A stretch of 64,000 bases of DNA from Pseudomonadota bacterium (GTDB lineage: Bacteria > Pseudomonadota > Alphaproteobacteria > Sphingomonadales > Sphingomonadaceae): the NCBI GenBank assembly GCA_023458055.1, contig JAEXAW010000012.1:33951-97950 (forward strand), written 5' to 3'. The first letter of the stretch is position 1, and each line of letters starts with the position of its first letter. A program made the translations under genes and the position numbers. Under the pieces are notes generated by a model, which saw only the letters and a list, made by a program, of their open reading frames with translations, had not been told where the DNA came from and did no database searches. Shown here piece after piece: positions 16,106 to 24,728 of the stretch.

Positions 16106-17653
16106 ATGTCTTATTTTACTGACCTCGGCCTCGCCGAACCTATTTTGCGTGCGTTGGACGCGTCCGGCTATGATACGCCGACGCCGATCCAGACTCAGGC
16201 CATTCCCGCATTGCTCGAAGGCCGCGATTTGTGCGGTATCGCGCAAACCGGCACCGGCAAGACCGCCGCGTTCGCGCTGCCCTCGCTCGATTATCTTGCG
16301 CGCAATCCCAAACCGCGTCCTATGGGTAGCTGTCGCATGCTGATCCTGACGCCGACGCGCGAACTCGCCGCGCAGATTGCGGAAAACTTCCGCAAATACG
16401 GCCGCTTTCTCAAATTGTCGGTTGAAACTGTTTTCGGCGGCGTGCCCATCGGCGGGCAAATCCGCAAGCTGCAAGGCGGTGTGGACGTGCTCGTCGCAAC
16501 CCCGGGACGGTTGCTTGATCTCATCGACCAACGCGCGCTCAATCTCAAAGCTGTTGAAATCTTCGTGCTCGATGAAGCTGATCAGATGATGGACATGGGC
16601 TTCATCCAGCCGCTGCGCCGCGTCGTCCGCTTGTTGCCGCAAAAGCGCCAGAGCCTGTTCTTTTCGGCAACCATGCCGTCGGACATTGCCAATCTCGCGG
16701 GCCAGTTTCTGACCGATCCGGTTCAAGTGGCGGTGACGCCGCAAGCAACGACCGCCGAGCGCGTGCAACAATATGTGACCTTCATCAATCAGACGGAAAA
16801 GCAGGCGCTGCTGACGATGTTGTTACGCTCGAGTGAAATCGAACGCGCGCTGGTCTTTACCCGCACCAAGCATGGTGCAGACCGGGTTGTCCGCTTCCTG
16901 GAAGGCGCGGGAATCGCGTGTGCGGCGATCCATGGTAACAAAAGCCAGTCTCAGCGCACGACCGCCCTGCAAGGCTTTCGCGATGGCCGCATCAATATAT
17001 TGGTGGCGACCGACATTGCCGCGCGCGGCATCGATATTTCTGGCCTCAGCCATGTGTTCAATTTCGAGCTCCCTAATGTGCCCGAGCAATATGTGCACCG
17101 CATTGGCCGGACCGGACGTGCGGGGCGCGAAGGCATTGCGATGAGTTTCTGTGCGCCTGACGAAAAGGCTTATCTCAAAGCCATTGAGCGCATGACCCGG
17201 GTCAAGCTTGAACCTGTCCCGCTTCCGGCCAATTTCGCCGAAGCGGCGGCGAAGCTTCCCAAGCCTGCGCCGCTCCGCAAGGGACCCGATCCGCGTCGCG
17301 GCGGTAGTGGCCGCTCAGGGCGTCCGGAACGCGGTGAACGGCGCGATGCCCCGCAACGCGTAGCACATGACGGGCCGGTGCCGCGGCGTATGCGTGACGA
17401 TGCCGGGCAGGGCGAACAGCGCCCGCAACGGGACTATGCCAACCGCAAAGAACAGGTGCGCAATCGCGATAACCAGCGTGGTCGTCCACAGGGCAGGCCT
17501 GGCGGCTTTGATCCGCTTGCGCAAAGCGGGCGCGACGAAGGTGCGGGTGAACGTGGCGCATCGTTCCGACCCAAGAAGAACTTCTCGAACCGCGTAAAGC
17601 CCTATGCGGGCGGCGCGGGTCGCCGACAATCCGCCAACAAGCGTCCGGCTTAA
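16106..17653 (+). CDS. DEAD-box ATP-dependent RNA helicase with Arg/Gly-rich tail
   Basis: A 515-residue DEAD-box helicase starting MSYFTDLGLAEPILRAL. Motifs: Q (TPTPIQTQAIP), I (AQTGTGKTAAF), Ia (PTRELAAQ), Ib (TPGR), II (VLDEADQMMDMGF), III (SAT), IV (ALVFTRTKHGADR), V (VATDIAARGIDI), VI (HRIGRTGRAGREG). The C-terminal 140 residues are rich in Arg, Gly, Pro and Gln (RRGGSGRSGRPERGERRD and further), an RNA-binding tail common in RhlE-type enzymes. It resembles the helicase at 8604-9968 in the core but the tails differ completely, so the two are separate paralogues rather than a recent duplicate. It converges on the nitrilase-family gene with a 9-base gap. Confidence 0.93.
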   Translation: MSYFTDLGLAEPILRALDASGYDTPTPIQTQAIPALLEGRDLCGIAQTGTGKTAAFALPSLDYLARNPKPRPMGSCRMLILTPTRELAAQIAENFRKYGRFLKLSVETVFGGVPIGGQIRKLQGGVDVLVATPGRLLDLIDQRALNLKAVEIFVLDEADQMMDMGFIQPLRRVVRLLPQKRQSLFFSATMPSDIANLAGQFLTDPVQVAVTPQATTAERVQQYVTFINQTEKQALLTMLLRSSEIERALVFTRTKHGADRVVRFLEGAGIACAAIHGNKSQSQRTTALQGFRDGRINILVATDIAARGIDISGLSHVFNFELPNVPEQYVHRIGRTGRAGREGIAMSFCAPDEKAYLKAIERMTRVKLEPVPLPANFAEAAAKLPKPAPLRKGPDPRRGGSGRSGRPERGERRDAPQRVAHDGPVPRRMRDDAGQGEQRPQRDYANRKEQVRNRDNQRGRPQGRPGGFDPLAQSGRDEGAGERGASFRPKKNFSNRVKPYAGGAGRRQSANKRPA

Positions 17654-17662
17654 GCAGGGGCG

Positions 17663-18526
17663 TTAGAAAATTGTAACCTCGCCCACGGGGCGACGGTTCG
17701 CAAGCGCGGGAACAGAATTGCGCACGCGCGTAATTTCGGACGGATCGATATTGGCAAAACCGAGTCCCGGCTCGCGGCCCATATCGAGAAGAACCTGACC
17801 CCAAGGATCGATGACGAGCGAATGACCATAGGTTGTTCGCCCGTCATCATGGGTGCCGCATTGCGCGGCGGCCACAACAAAAACACTGGCTTCGATTGCG
17901 CGGGCGCGTTGCAGAATATGCCAATGCGCCTCGCCGGTCGGAACAGTGAATGCTGCGGGAATGGTCAATAAAGTCGCACCTGCGTTGGTCAACGCGGCGT
18001 AAAGGTCAGGAAAGCGCAAATCATAGCAGATGCTGAGGCCGACCATCGCCCACGGTGTTTTAATCGCCACCGGGCCGCTGCCTCCGACATAGGTCGCTGA
18101 TTCGCGCCAGCTTTCTCCGGTGGAAAGATCGACATCGAACAGATGCATCTTGTCATAGCGGGCGCGAATTCGTCCTTGATTGTCGATGACCAAGCTGCGA
18201 TTCACGCGTTTGCTGGGGTCATCTTCGGCCATGAACGCGGCGGAACCGATATGTAGCCATAGCCCGGTTTCGCGCGCGGCTTTCTGGAGCTCCGCTAGAT
18301 AGGGACAATCCTCTTCACGGCTGAGGTGAGCCGCTGAACGTGCCCGGTCGCGGTCGAGCAATAGCGCCATTTCCGGCGTAAACAGCATGAACGCGCCGCC
18401 ATCGCGGGCTTCACGTAACGCTTGGCGGATCGTCTCCATATTCTGTTGCGGATCAATTCCGCTCTTCATCTGCAGCAGGGCGACGCGGCAAGGGGAAGGG
18501 GGCTTTTGATCGTCTGCGCTGCTCAT
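17663..18526 (-). CDS. Carbon-nitrogen hydrolase (nitrilase superfamily, Nit1/Nit2-like)
   Basis: A 287-residue nitrilase-superfamily hydrolase. ATG 18526 follows GGAAGG; a longer in-frame extension overlaps the M16 peptidase promoter and is not conserved. The catalytic triad is visible: Glu in LFTPEMALLL, Lys in ARYDKMHLFDVDL, Cys in VGLSICYDLRFPDLY. The protein also shows GESWRES and GHSLVIDPWGQVL, as in the Nit/omega-amidase and YafV-related branch that hydrolyses amides of dicarboxylic acids or damaged glutathione. Cytoplasmic, no signal peptide. Its transcription start region is shared with the divergent M16 peptidase gene. The exact amide substrate cannot be read from sequence. Confidence 0.88.
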   Translation of the reverse strand: MSSADDQKPPSPCRVALLQMKSGIDPQQNMETIRQALREARDGGAFMLFTPEMALLLDRDRARSAAHLSREEDCPYLAELQKAARETGLWLHIGSAAFMAEDDPSKRVNRSLVIDNQGRIRARYDKMHLFDVDLSTGESWRESATYVGGSGPVAIKTPWAMVGLSICYDLRFPDLYAALTNAGATLLTIPAAFTVPTGEAHWHILQRARAIEASVFVVAAAQCGTHDDGRTTYGHSLVIDPWGQVLLDMGREPGLGFANIDPSEITRVRNSVPALANRRPVGEVTIF

Positions 18527-18646
18527 TCGTCCACCTTCCGTAAACCAATGCGGCCTAGTTTCGAAAGGCGCATCAAACAAGGCTGGCCGCGCTGGCAAAA
18601 TATATTCACTGGCGAGCAAGCCTTAGCGCTTATATACGGGACGACT

Positions 18647-21583
18647 ATGAAACAAAATCACGCTGTGGCCTCGCGCAAGAGGCAGTCCGCTCTCTTGCTT
18701 TCCCTTCTTTTGACCACGGCTTTGATGCCTGCCGTCGCGCACGCGCAGTCTAGCGCGCCAAAGCCCGTCACGACGACGGTTCCGCCCGCGCCCGCGGCTA
18801 TTCCCGCATCTGTCGATACCTCGCCCTGGCTCTACAAGGGCAGCGATATTCCGCAGGATAAGGGGTGGCAGTTCGGCACATTGCCCAACGGCGTACGCTA
18901 TGCGGTAAGGCGCAACGGCGTTCCTCCGGGCCAGGTCGCGATTCGCGTGCGTGTCGATGCTGGCTCGCTCATGGAAGAAGAAAGCGAACGCGGCTATGCG
19001 CATTTCCTTGAACATCTCCTTTTCCGTGGCTCGAAATATGTGAAGGATGGCGAAGCGAAGCGCGTGTGGCAGCGTCTCGGGGCTACGTTCGGGAGCGACA
19101 GCAACGCGCAGACCACTCCGACGCAGACAGTGTACCAGCTTGATTTGCCGAACGCGACCGCCGCTGGCCTTGACCAGAGCATCAAGATTCTATCGGGCAT
19201 GGTGCGCGAACCGCTGTTGAACCAGCAAATCATCGATACCGAAAAATCCGTGATCCTTGCCGAACAGCGCGAATCCGACGGACCGCAGCAGCGTCAGGCG
19301 GATGCAACCCGCGCGCATATTTTTGCAGGGCAACGCCTCGCGGAACGCTCGCCGATCGGTACGCCCCAAACTTTGGGTGCAGCGACAGCGGCGTCGATTT
19401 CGGCGTTCCATAATCGTTGGTATCGCCCCGAACGCGTGGTCATCTCGATTGCGGGCGATGGGGACCCGGCGCAATATGCGGCGCTCATCTCACAATATTT
19501 TGGGGATTGGAAAGGATCGGGCGCACCGGGTGTTGATCCATCCTTCGGCGATCCGGTGGCAAAGGCTCCTGTCGGCAAGGTGATCGTTGAGCCGACCCAG
19601 CCGATGGTGGTGACTTATAATGTCGCGCGTCCCTGGCGGCAGGTGACCGACAGCATTCGGTACACGCAGGGTCTTTATATCGATCTGTTGGCGACGCAGC
19701 TTATCTCTCGACGGCTGGAAAACCGCGCGCGTAACGGTGGGAGCTATCTTGCTGCGCAAGTGTCGGAGGACAAAATCAGCCGATCGGCGGACGTGACGTC
19801 GGTTACCATCATCCCTCTCAACAATGAGTGGGAAAAGGCGTTGCGTGATGTGCGGGGCGTTATTGCCGATGCAATGGAAACGCCGCCATCCCAAGCCGAT
19901 ATTGATCGCGAATTTGCGATGATCGATACCATCCTGACCAAGGATGTCGAGAACCGCCAGAATGAACCCGGCGCGCGCCAGGTCGATGATATTGTTCGCG
20001 CGGTAGATATCCGGGAGACCACCACGGATCCTACCAACCAGCGATGGTTGTTCCGCTCCGTGAAGGAGATGGCGACCCCGGCCGCAATCCTTGAATCCAC
20101 CCAGCGCCTTTTTTCCGGCGATGCGGTGCGCGCATTCTTATCCACTCCGGTTGTCATCCGTGACGCTGAAAAGAAGCTGACGACGGCGGCAACCGGGAAG
20201 ATCGCGGCGGATGCAAATGCCCGCTTGGTCGAGAGCAAGGCAACGTTTGCGGATCTTCCCCCGCTCGGCAAAGCGGGAACGGTAATCAGTGGTACCAAAA
20301 TTCCCGTGTTTGACATGGACCGCCTGCAACTCAGCAACGGTGTCACGGCGTTGGTTTACAATAGTGATATCGAGCCGGGCAAAGTGCGTATCAATGTCCG
20401 CTTTGGTGGCGGTCGTCGAGCGATAGTGGCCGGAACCCCCAATCTCTTGTGGACCGCACCTTATGGTATCGCGCCCAGTGGTATCGGGACCCTCAAGCAA
20501 AATGACCTCGACCGGATTATGAACGGGCGTACCATGGACCTTGATTTCGGGGTCGATGACGATGCGTTTGAGCTAAGCGGCGAGACCAATCCGCAGGACC
20601 TTAAGGATCAGATGCGATTGATGGCGGCGCAACTGTCCGCGCCCGCTTGGGATCCCCAACCCGTCCACCGGGTCAAGGCAAGCGAACTCATGGCCTATGA
20701 CTCGCAGCGCGGCTCGGCGATGGAAGTGATCAAGCGCGAACTGGAAGGTGCTCTGAGAGGCGGCGACACCCGTTGGTCACCACCCGACAAGAAGCAAATT
20801 GCGTCACTTAGCCCGGAAACATATAAAAAATTCTGGCAACCGCTCATCGCCAATGGCCCGATTGAGGTGCAGATTTTCGGCGATTTGCGTTCGGTTGACG
20901 TCAGGACTCTGCTTGGCGAAACGTTCGGGGCATTGGCGCCGCATACTGCGACGGTTCCTGCCACCAATATCCGCGTCCAGCCCCTCGTCGGCGGGAAAGC
21001 GCCGGTAACGCTGCGCCATAAAGGCGATGCTAATCAAGCCGCAGCGATTATTGCGTGGCCGACGGGCGGGGGCCAGGATAATGTGCAGGAAGGGCGCAGG
21101 CTCGACGTGCTCGCGGCGATCTTCAACGACCGCATCTTCGAACGCATGCGGCAGGAGCAGGGTGCAAGCTATGCGCCGCAGGTTGTCAGCGAATGGCCCG
21201 ACAGCATGGCCAATGGCGGAAATGTGATGGCGGCAAGCCTGCTGCAGCCAAAAGATGTCAGCAAATTCTTCGAGATTGCACGATCGATTGCGGCGGACCT
21301 CGCCAAGGAACCTCCGGCAGATGACGAGTTGCAACGCGCAATCGGTCCGCTCAAGGAGCAGGTCATCCGCGCGTCGTCGGGCAATATGTTCTGGATGATG
21401 CAACTCGAAGGCGCGGCCACGGATGGCCGTAAGTTCGACGCATTGCGCAGCTATATTGCTGATATTGTCAGCGTCAAACCGACCGATGTGCAACGCATGG
21501 CGAAGCAATATCTCGCGCCCAACGGAGCATGGACGATGCAGATTTTGCCGGAGACCACCAAGCCGGGCAGCGATATGCGTTAA
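18647..21583 (+). CDS. M16 family zinc metallopeptidase, exported
   Basis: A 978-residue M16 peptidase (pitrilysin/insulinase type). Start ATG 18647 gives a signal peptide (basic MKQNHAVASRKRQ, hydrophobic core, AHAQ cleavage near residue 34), so it is periplasmic or outer-membrane associated. The first M16 domain carries the inverted zinc motif HFLEH at residues 119-123 within ERGYAHFLEHLLFRGSKY and the downstream glutamate region SVILAEQRES. A second, inactive M16 half follows (from about residue 550), as in the two-domain fold of this family. It would degrade peptides in the envelope. Upstream in-frame sequence belongs to the antisense strand of the nitrilase gene. Ribosome site weak. Confidence 0.9.
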   Translation: MKQNHAVASRKRQSALLLSLLLTTALMPAVAHAQSSAPKPVTTTVPPAPAAIPASVDTSPWLYKGSDIPQDKGWQFGTLPNGVRYAVRRNGVPPGQVAIRVRVDAGSLMEEESERGYAHFLEHLLFRGSKYVKDGEAKRVWQRLGATFGSDSNAQTTPTQTVYQLDLPNATAAGLDQSIKILSGMVREPLLNQQIIDTEKSVILAEQRESDGPQQRQADATRAHIFAGQRLAERSPIGTPQTLGAATAASISAFHNRWYRPERVVISIAGDGDPAQYAALISQYFGDWKGSGAPGVDPSFGDPVAKAPVGKVIVEPTQPMVVTYNVARPWRQVTDSIRYTQGLYIDLLATQLISRRLENRARNGGSYLAAQVSEDKISRSADVTSVTIIPLNNEWEKALRDVRGVIADAMETPPSQADIDREFAMIDTILTKDVENRQNEPGARQVDDIVRAVDIRETTTDPTNQRWLFRSVKEMATPAAILESTQRLFSGDAVRAFLSTPVVIRDAEKKLTTAATGKIAADANARLVESKATFADLPPLGKAGTVISGTKIPVFDMDRLQLSNGVTALVYNSDIEPGKVRINVRFGGGRRAIVAGTPNLLWTAPYGIAPSGIGTLKQNDLDRIMNGRTMDLDFGVDDDAFELSGETNPQDLKDQMRLMAAQLSAPAWDPQPVHRVKASELMAYDSQRGSAMEVIKRELEGALRGGDTRWSPPDKKQIASLSPETYKKFWQPLIANGPIEVQIFGDLRSVDVRTLLGETFGALAPHTATVPATNIRVQPLVGGKAPVTLRHKGDANQAAAIIAWPTGGGQDNVQEGRRLDVLAAIFNDRIFERMRQEQGASYAPQVVSEWPDSMANGGNVMAASLLQPKDVSKFFEIARSIAADLAKEPPADDELQRAIGPLKEQVIRASSGNMFWMMQLEGAATDGRKFDALRSYIADIVSVKPTDVQRMAKQYLAPNGAWTMQILPETTKPGSDMR

Positions 21584-23385
21584 GAGGGATCGGACGCGGC
21601 GGGTTTGGGCATCTGAACCCGTCGCAATCGCGGTTCATGGTCGAGCTCGCCCTTCTTCATAATCTCCTCGCGCATCTCGGCACGGCGTTCGTGAATGGAG
21701 GCGATCACCGGCCCCATGGCGATGCCGAGGTCGACCAGCAGCGCTTCTGACAGCTGCAACGAGCTTTCCAGCGTTTCGGGCACGGCGTCCGTTGCGCCAG
21801 CGCGGTAGAGTGCGGCGGCGTGATCGGCATCACGAGCGCGCGACACGATGGTAAGCTTGGGCCAACGCTCTCTTATTCGCGCCGTCGTGCGGACCTGTTG
21901 CACCGGATCATTCATGGTAAGAACCACGGCGGCGGCATTATCGAGGTGCAGCTTATCGAGCATTTCCGCGCGCGAAACATTGCCGAAAATGACTTTGTAT
22001 CCGTCTGTCCGGCCATTCAGCACCGCGTCGATATTGGCTTCGACAGCGAGATAGGGATGTCCGTGATAATCGAGCATATCGGCGACGACACGGCCCACCC
22101 GTCCAAAGCCGAGGATGATGGTGCGCGGCTCGATACTGTCTTCTTCCAGCATGCGCGACAATTCACTGGTCTTGCGGTCGATACGCCGCGACAGGAAGGT
22201 TCCGAGTTTTGCCAGTAGCGGCGTGATCGTGAGGCCGATGGCGGTTACGATCTGCCAGAATTGCGACGTCTGGGCGGAGATAATGCCCGCCGCGAGCGCG
22301 GTCGCGAGCACGATGAGGGTGGTTTCCGAAGGGCTTGCCATCAGCACGCCGACTTCGGCGGCAAGGCCTTTTCCGGCGCCCGAGAAACGCAGCAGCACGG
22401 CGGTCACCAGCGCCTTGATCGAGAGCACGCCAACGACCGCGAGGAGAAGCTGCGGCCATTGTTTTGCAATCACCGCGAAATCGAGGCTCATCCCCACCGT
22501 GATCAGAAACACCCCGAGCGCAAGGCCCTTGAACGGCGCGGTCATCGCCTCGACCTCGCCATGATACTCGGTTTCGGCGATGAGGAGTCCAGCGAGTAGC
22601 GCGCCAACGATGGGGGAAAGGCCCGCGCCTGCCGTCGCGAGGCTGGCGACGATGACGACCAGCAGACTTGCGGCCATGAACAGTTCCGGCGTCTTGGTGC
22701 GCGCAGCCTGCTCGAACAGGCGGGGCAAGATCACGCGCCCTGCGACGAACAGGAGAATAACAGTGATGCCGCCTTGAATGAGAGTTTCGACGATCCCGTC
22801 AAACCCGTCCTGGCTGGCGTACGGAGCCATGGCACCAAGCGCGAAGATGATCGGCACCAGCGCCAGATCTTCAAACAGCAGCATGGCAAAGGCCGCACGC
22901 CCGACCTGGCTCTTGGTGCCCGCGATGGGAAGCACGAGCGCGGTCGAAGACAATGCCAATGCGAGGCCCAGCCCGATTGACCCCTTTTCGGAAAGGCCCG
23001 TACCGGAAAGCACCAACGCAATCAGCGCGCCGCAGCCTAGCAATTCTGCTGCGCCCACGCCGAATACCTGGCGTCGCATCGCCCATAGGCGTTTGAAACT
23101 CAGCTCCAACCCGATGGAAAAAAGCAAAAGGATAATCCCGAACTCGGCGAAAGGCGCGAGCCGTTCAGGGTCGGAAATGGTGATATAGTGAAGCCAAGAA
23201 ATATCGTCGGTAAGCGACCCAAGGCCTGCAGGTCCGAAAATCATGCCCACCAGCAGGAACCCGATCACGGGGCTGATGCGGAAACGCGCGAACAGCGGGA
23301 TCACAATGCCAGCTGCGCCCAAAATGACGAGCGTATCGCTGAGACCTCCCGTTGCGTGAAGTTCAAACGACATGGGCGAGGGCAC
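21580..23385 (-). CDS. CPA2-type cation:proton antiporter with TrkA-N domain (YbaL/KefB-like)
   Basis: A 601-residue inner-membrane protein. Residues 1-390 form about 12 to 13 hydrophobic helices of the monovalent cation:proton antiporter-2 family (VIPLFARFRISPVIGFLLVGMIFGP, FSIGLELSFKRLW, ALALSSTALVLPI, VGALLAGLLIAETEY, FLITVGMSLDF). Residues about 415-540 form a RCK/TrkA-N Rossmann domain with IILGFGRVGRVVADML and FGNVSRAEML, which would sense NAD(H) or a related ligand. Such proteins exchange K+ or Na+ for H+ and protect cytoplasmic pH or against electrophiles. The start may be ATG 23373 (MSFELHATGG) instead of GTG 23385; neither has a strong ribosome site. Its stop overlaps that of the M16 gene by 4 bases (convergent). 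Confidence 0.88.
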   Translation of the reverse strand: MPSPMSFELHATGGLSDTLVILGAAGIVIPLFARFRISPVIGFLLVGMIFGPAGLGSLTDDISWLHYITISDPERLAPFAEFGIILLLFSIGLELSFKRLWAMRRQVFGVGAAELLGCGALIALVLSGTGLSEKGSIGLGLALALSSTALVLPIAGTKSQVGRAAFAMLLFEDLALVPIIFALGAMAPYASQDGFDGIVETLIQGGITVILLFVAGRVILPRLFEQAARTKTPELFMAASLLVVIVASLATAGAGLSPIVGALLAGLLIAETEYHGEVEAMTAPFKGLALGVFLITVGMSLDFAVIAKQWPQLLLAVVGVLSIKALVTAVLLRFSGAGKGLAAEVGVLMASPSETTLIVLATALAAGIISAQTSQFWQIVTAIGLTITPLLAKLGTFLSRRIDRKTSELSRMLEEDSIEPRTIILGFGRVGRVVADMLDYHGHPYLAVEANIDAVLNGRTDGYKVIFGNVSRAEMLDKLHLDNAAAVVLTMNDPVQQVRTTARIRERWPKLTIVSRARDADHAAALYRAGATDAVPETLESSLQLSEALLVDLGIAMGPVIASIHERRAEMREEIMKKGELDHEPRLRRVQMPKPAASDPS

Positions 23386-23518
23386 TCATCCGGCAGAAAG
23401 GCAGCAGCGTGGGCATAGCCGCATCATAGACAGGGCAGGCCGCTTAAGGGCAAGCTTTTTTGCAGCGGAATCGCATGAGAGGGCTGCGCGTCCGTTATCA
23501 TTGTTGTAAAACCCAGCG

Positions 23519-24724
23519 ATGGAACAGCAAAAACGGATCCTGATCATCGGTGGCGGCCCGGCGGGTATGATGGCCGGATTATTGTTCGCGCGTGCCGGAG
23601 TGCCGGTGACGGTGTTTGAAAAACATGCCGACTTCCTGCGGGATTTTCGCGGCGATACGGTCCACCCCTCGACCATGGAAATCCTTGACCAGCTGGGCTT
23701 GCTCGGCAAGTTTCTCGAACGACCGCACAGCCGGATCGACAAAGCGGAAGTCGAAATTAACGGCACGGTCTATCATCTGGGCGACCTGTCGCATCTCAAA
23801 ACGCCCGCGCCCTTCATTGCGATGATGCCGCAATGGGAGTTTCTCGATTTTCTTGCCGATGAAGCGCGCCTCTACCCCCATTTCACGCTTGAAATGGAAA
23901 GCGAGGTCGCCGCGCTGGTTGAAGGGGCGGCGCGGGTTGAAGGCGTAGAACTCGCGGACGGGCGCATTGTGATGAGTAATGGCGGGCTGGTGATCGCAGC
24001 GGACGGGCGCCGCTCGCTGGCCCGACGTGATCCTGCTCTGTCGCTCGTCACACTCGGTGCGCCGATGGATATTTTCTGGTTTGCCGTCCCTAAATCGCCG
24101 ACCGTCAATGGCGGGCTGAGGGGCGTCATCGACAAGGGCCGGATGATGGTGCTGATCGACCGCGGCGATTATTGGCAATGCGCCTTTCTCATCGCCAAGG
24201 GGAGTGACAAGGCCGTGCGCGGGCAGGGAATTGCCGCGTTCCGTGCGTTGATCGAGGATATGGTGCTCGATCTCGGTCCATTGGACCAAGTGTTGACCGA
24301 TGAGGATCAACTCAAATTGCTCAGCGTCGCGCTGGAGCGGCTAGAACGCTGGTCGAAACCGGGGCTGCTCATCATTGGCGATGCCGCTCACACCATGTCG
24401 CCCATCGGCGGCATCGGCATCAATCTCGCCATTCAGGATGCGGTCGCAGCGGCCAATAGTCTCGCCGCACCCATGCAGCGCGGGGAAAGGCTCGACCCGT
24501 TGCTGGATAAGGTGCAGCAACGCCGCATGTTCCCGACCCGGGTGATCCAGTCCGCGCAAAAGGCGGCGCAGGATGGCATGATCGGCCGCATATTGGCCGG
24601 TGAGACGATCAAGGTACCATGGCCGGTGCGCCTGCTCAATCGCGTGCCGCTGCTCCGCCGCATTCCGGGGCGCATTGTCGGACACGGCGTGCGGCGCGAG
24701 CGGGTTGAAAGCCCGGTCGGCTAA
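23519..24724 (+). CDS. FAD-dependent monooxygenase (PHBH/UbiH fold)
   Basis: A 401-residue flavoprotein of the aromatic hydroxylase (group A) fold. The dinucleotide motif ILIIGGGPAGMMAGLLFARAG is at residues 7-27, the second motif with ADG is at VIAADGRRSLAR, and the FAD ribityl motif is LLIIGDAAHTMSPIGGIGINLAIQDA. FRGDTVHPSTMEIL, typical of the family, is near residue 45. Substrate is not evident; p-hydroxybenzoate hydroxylase-like, kynurenine- or quinone-type oxygenases and halogenase-like proteins share the fold. There is no operon partner: the antiporter gene is divergent, the GNAT-nitrilase gene convergent with a 4-base gap. Confidence 0.87.
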   Translation: MEQQKRILIIGGGPAGMMAGLLFARAGVPVTVFEKHADFLRDFRGDTVHPSTMEILDQLGLLGKFLERPHSRIDKAEVEINGTVYHLGDLSHLKTPAPFIAMMPQWEFLDFLADEARLYPHFTLEMESEVAALVEGAARVEGVELADGRIVMSNGGLVIAADGRRSLARRDPALSLVTLGAPMDIFWFAVPKSPTVNGGLRGVIDKGRMMVLIDRGDYWQCAFLIAKGSDKAVRGQGIAAFRALIEDMVLDLGPLDQVLTDEDQLKLLSVALERLERWSKPGLLIIGDAAHTMSPIGGIGINLAIQDAVAAANSLAAPMQRGERLDPLLDKVQQRRMFPTRVIQSAQKAAQDGMIGRILAGETIKVPWPVRLLNRVPLLRRIPGRIVGHGVRRERVESPVG

Positions 24725-24728
24725 CGCA

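Noticed and set aside
15989..16771. A 260-codon minus-strand frame opposite the second helicase
   Set aside because: Shadow of the DEAD-box gene, mirrored by similar shadows on the other helicase.
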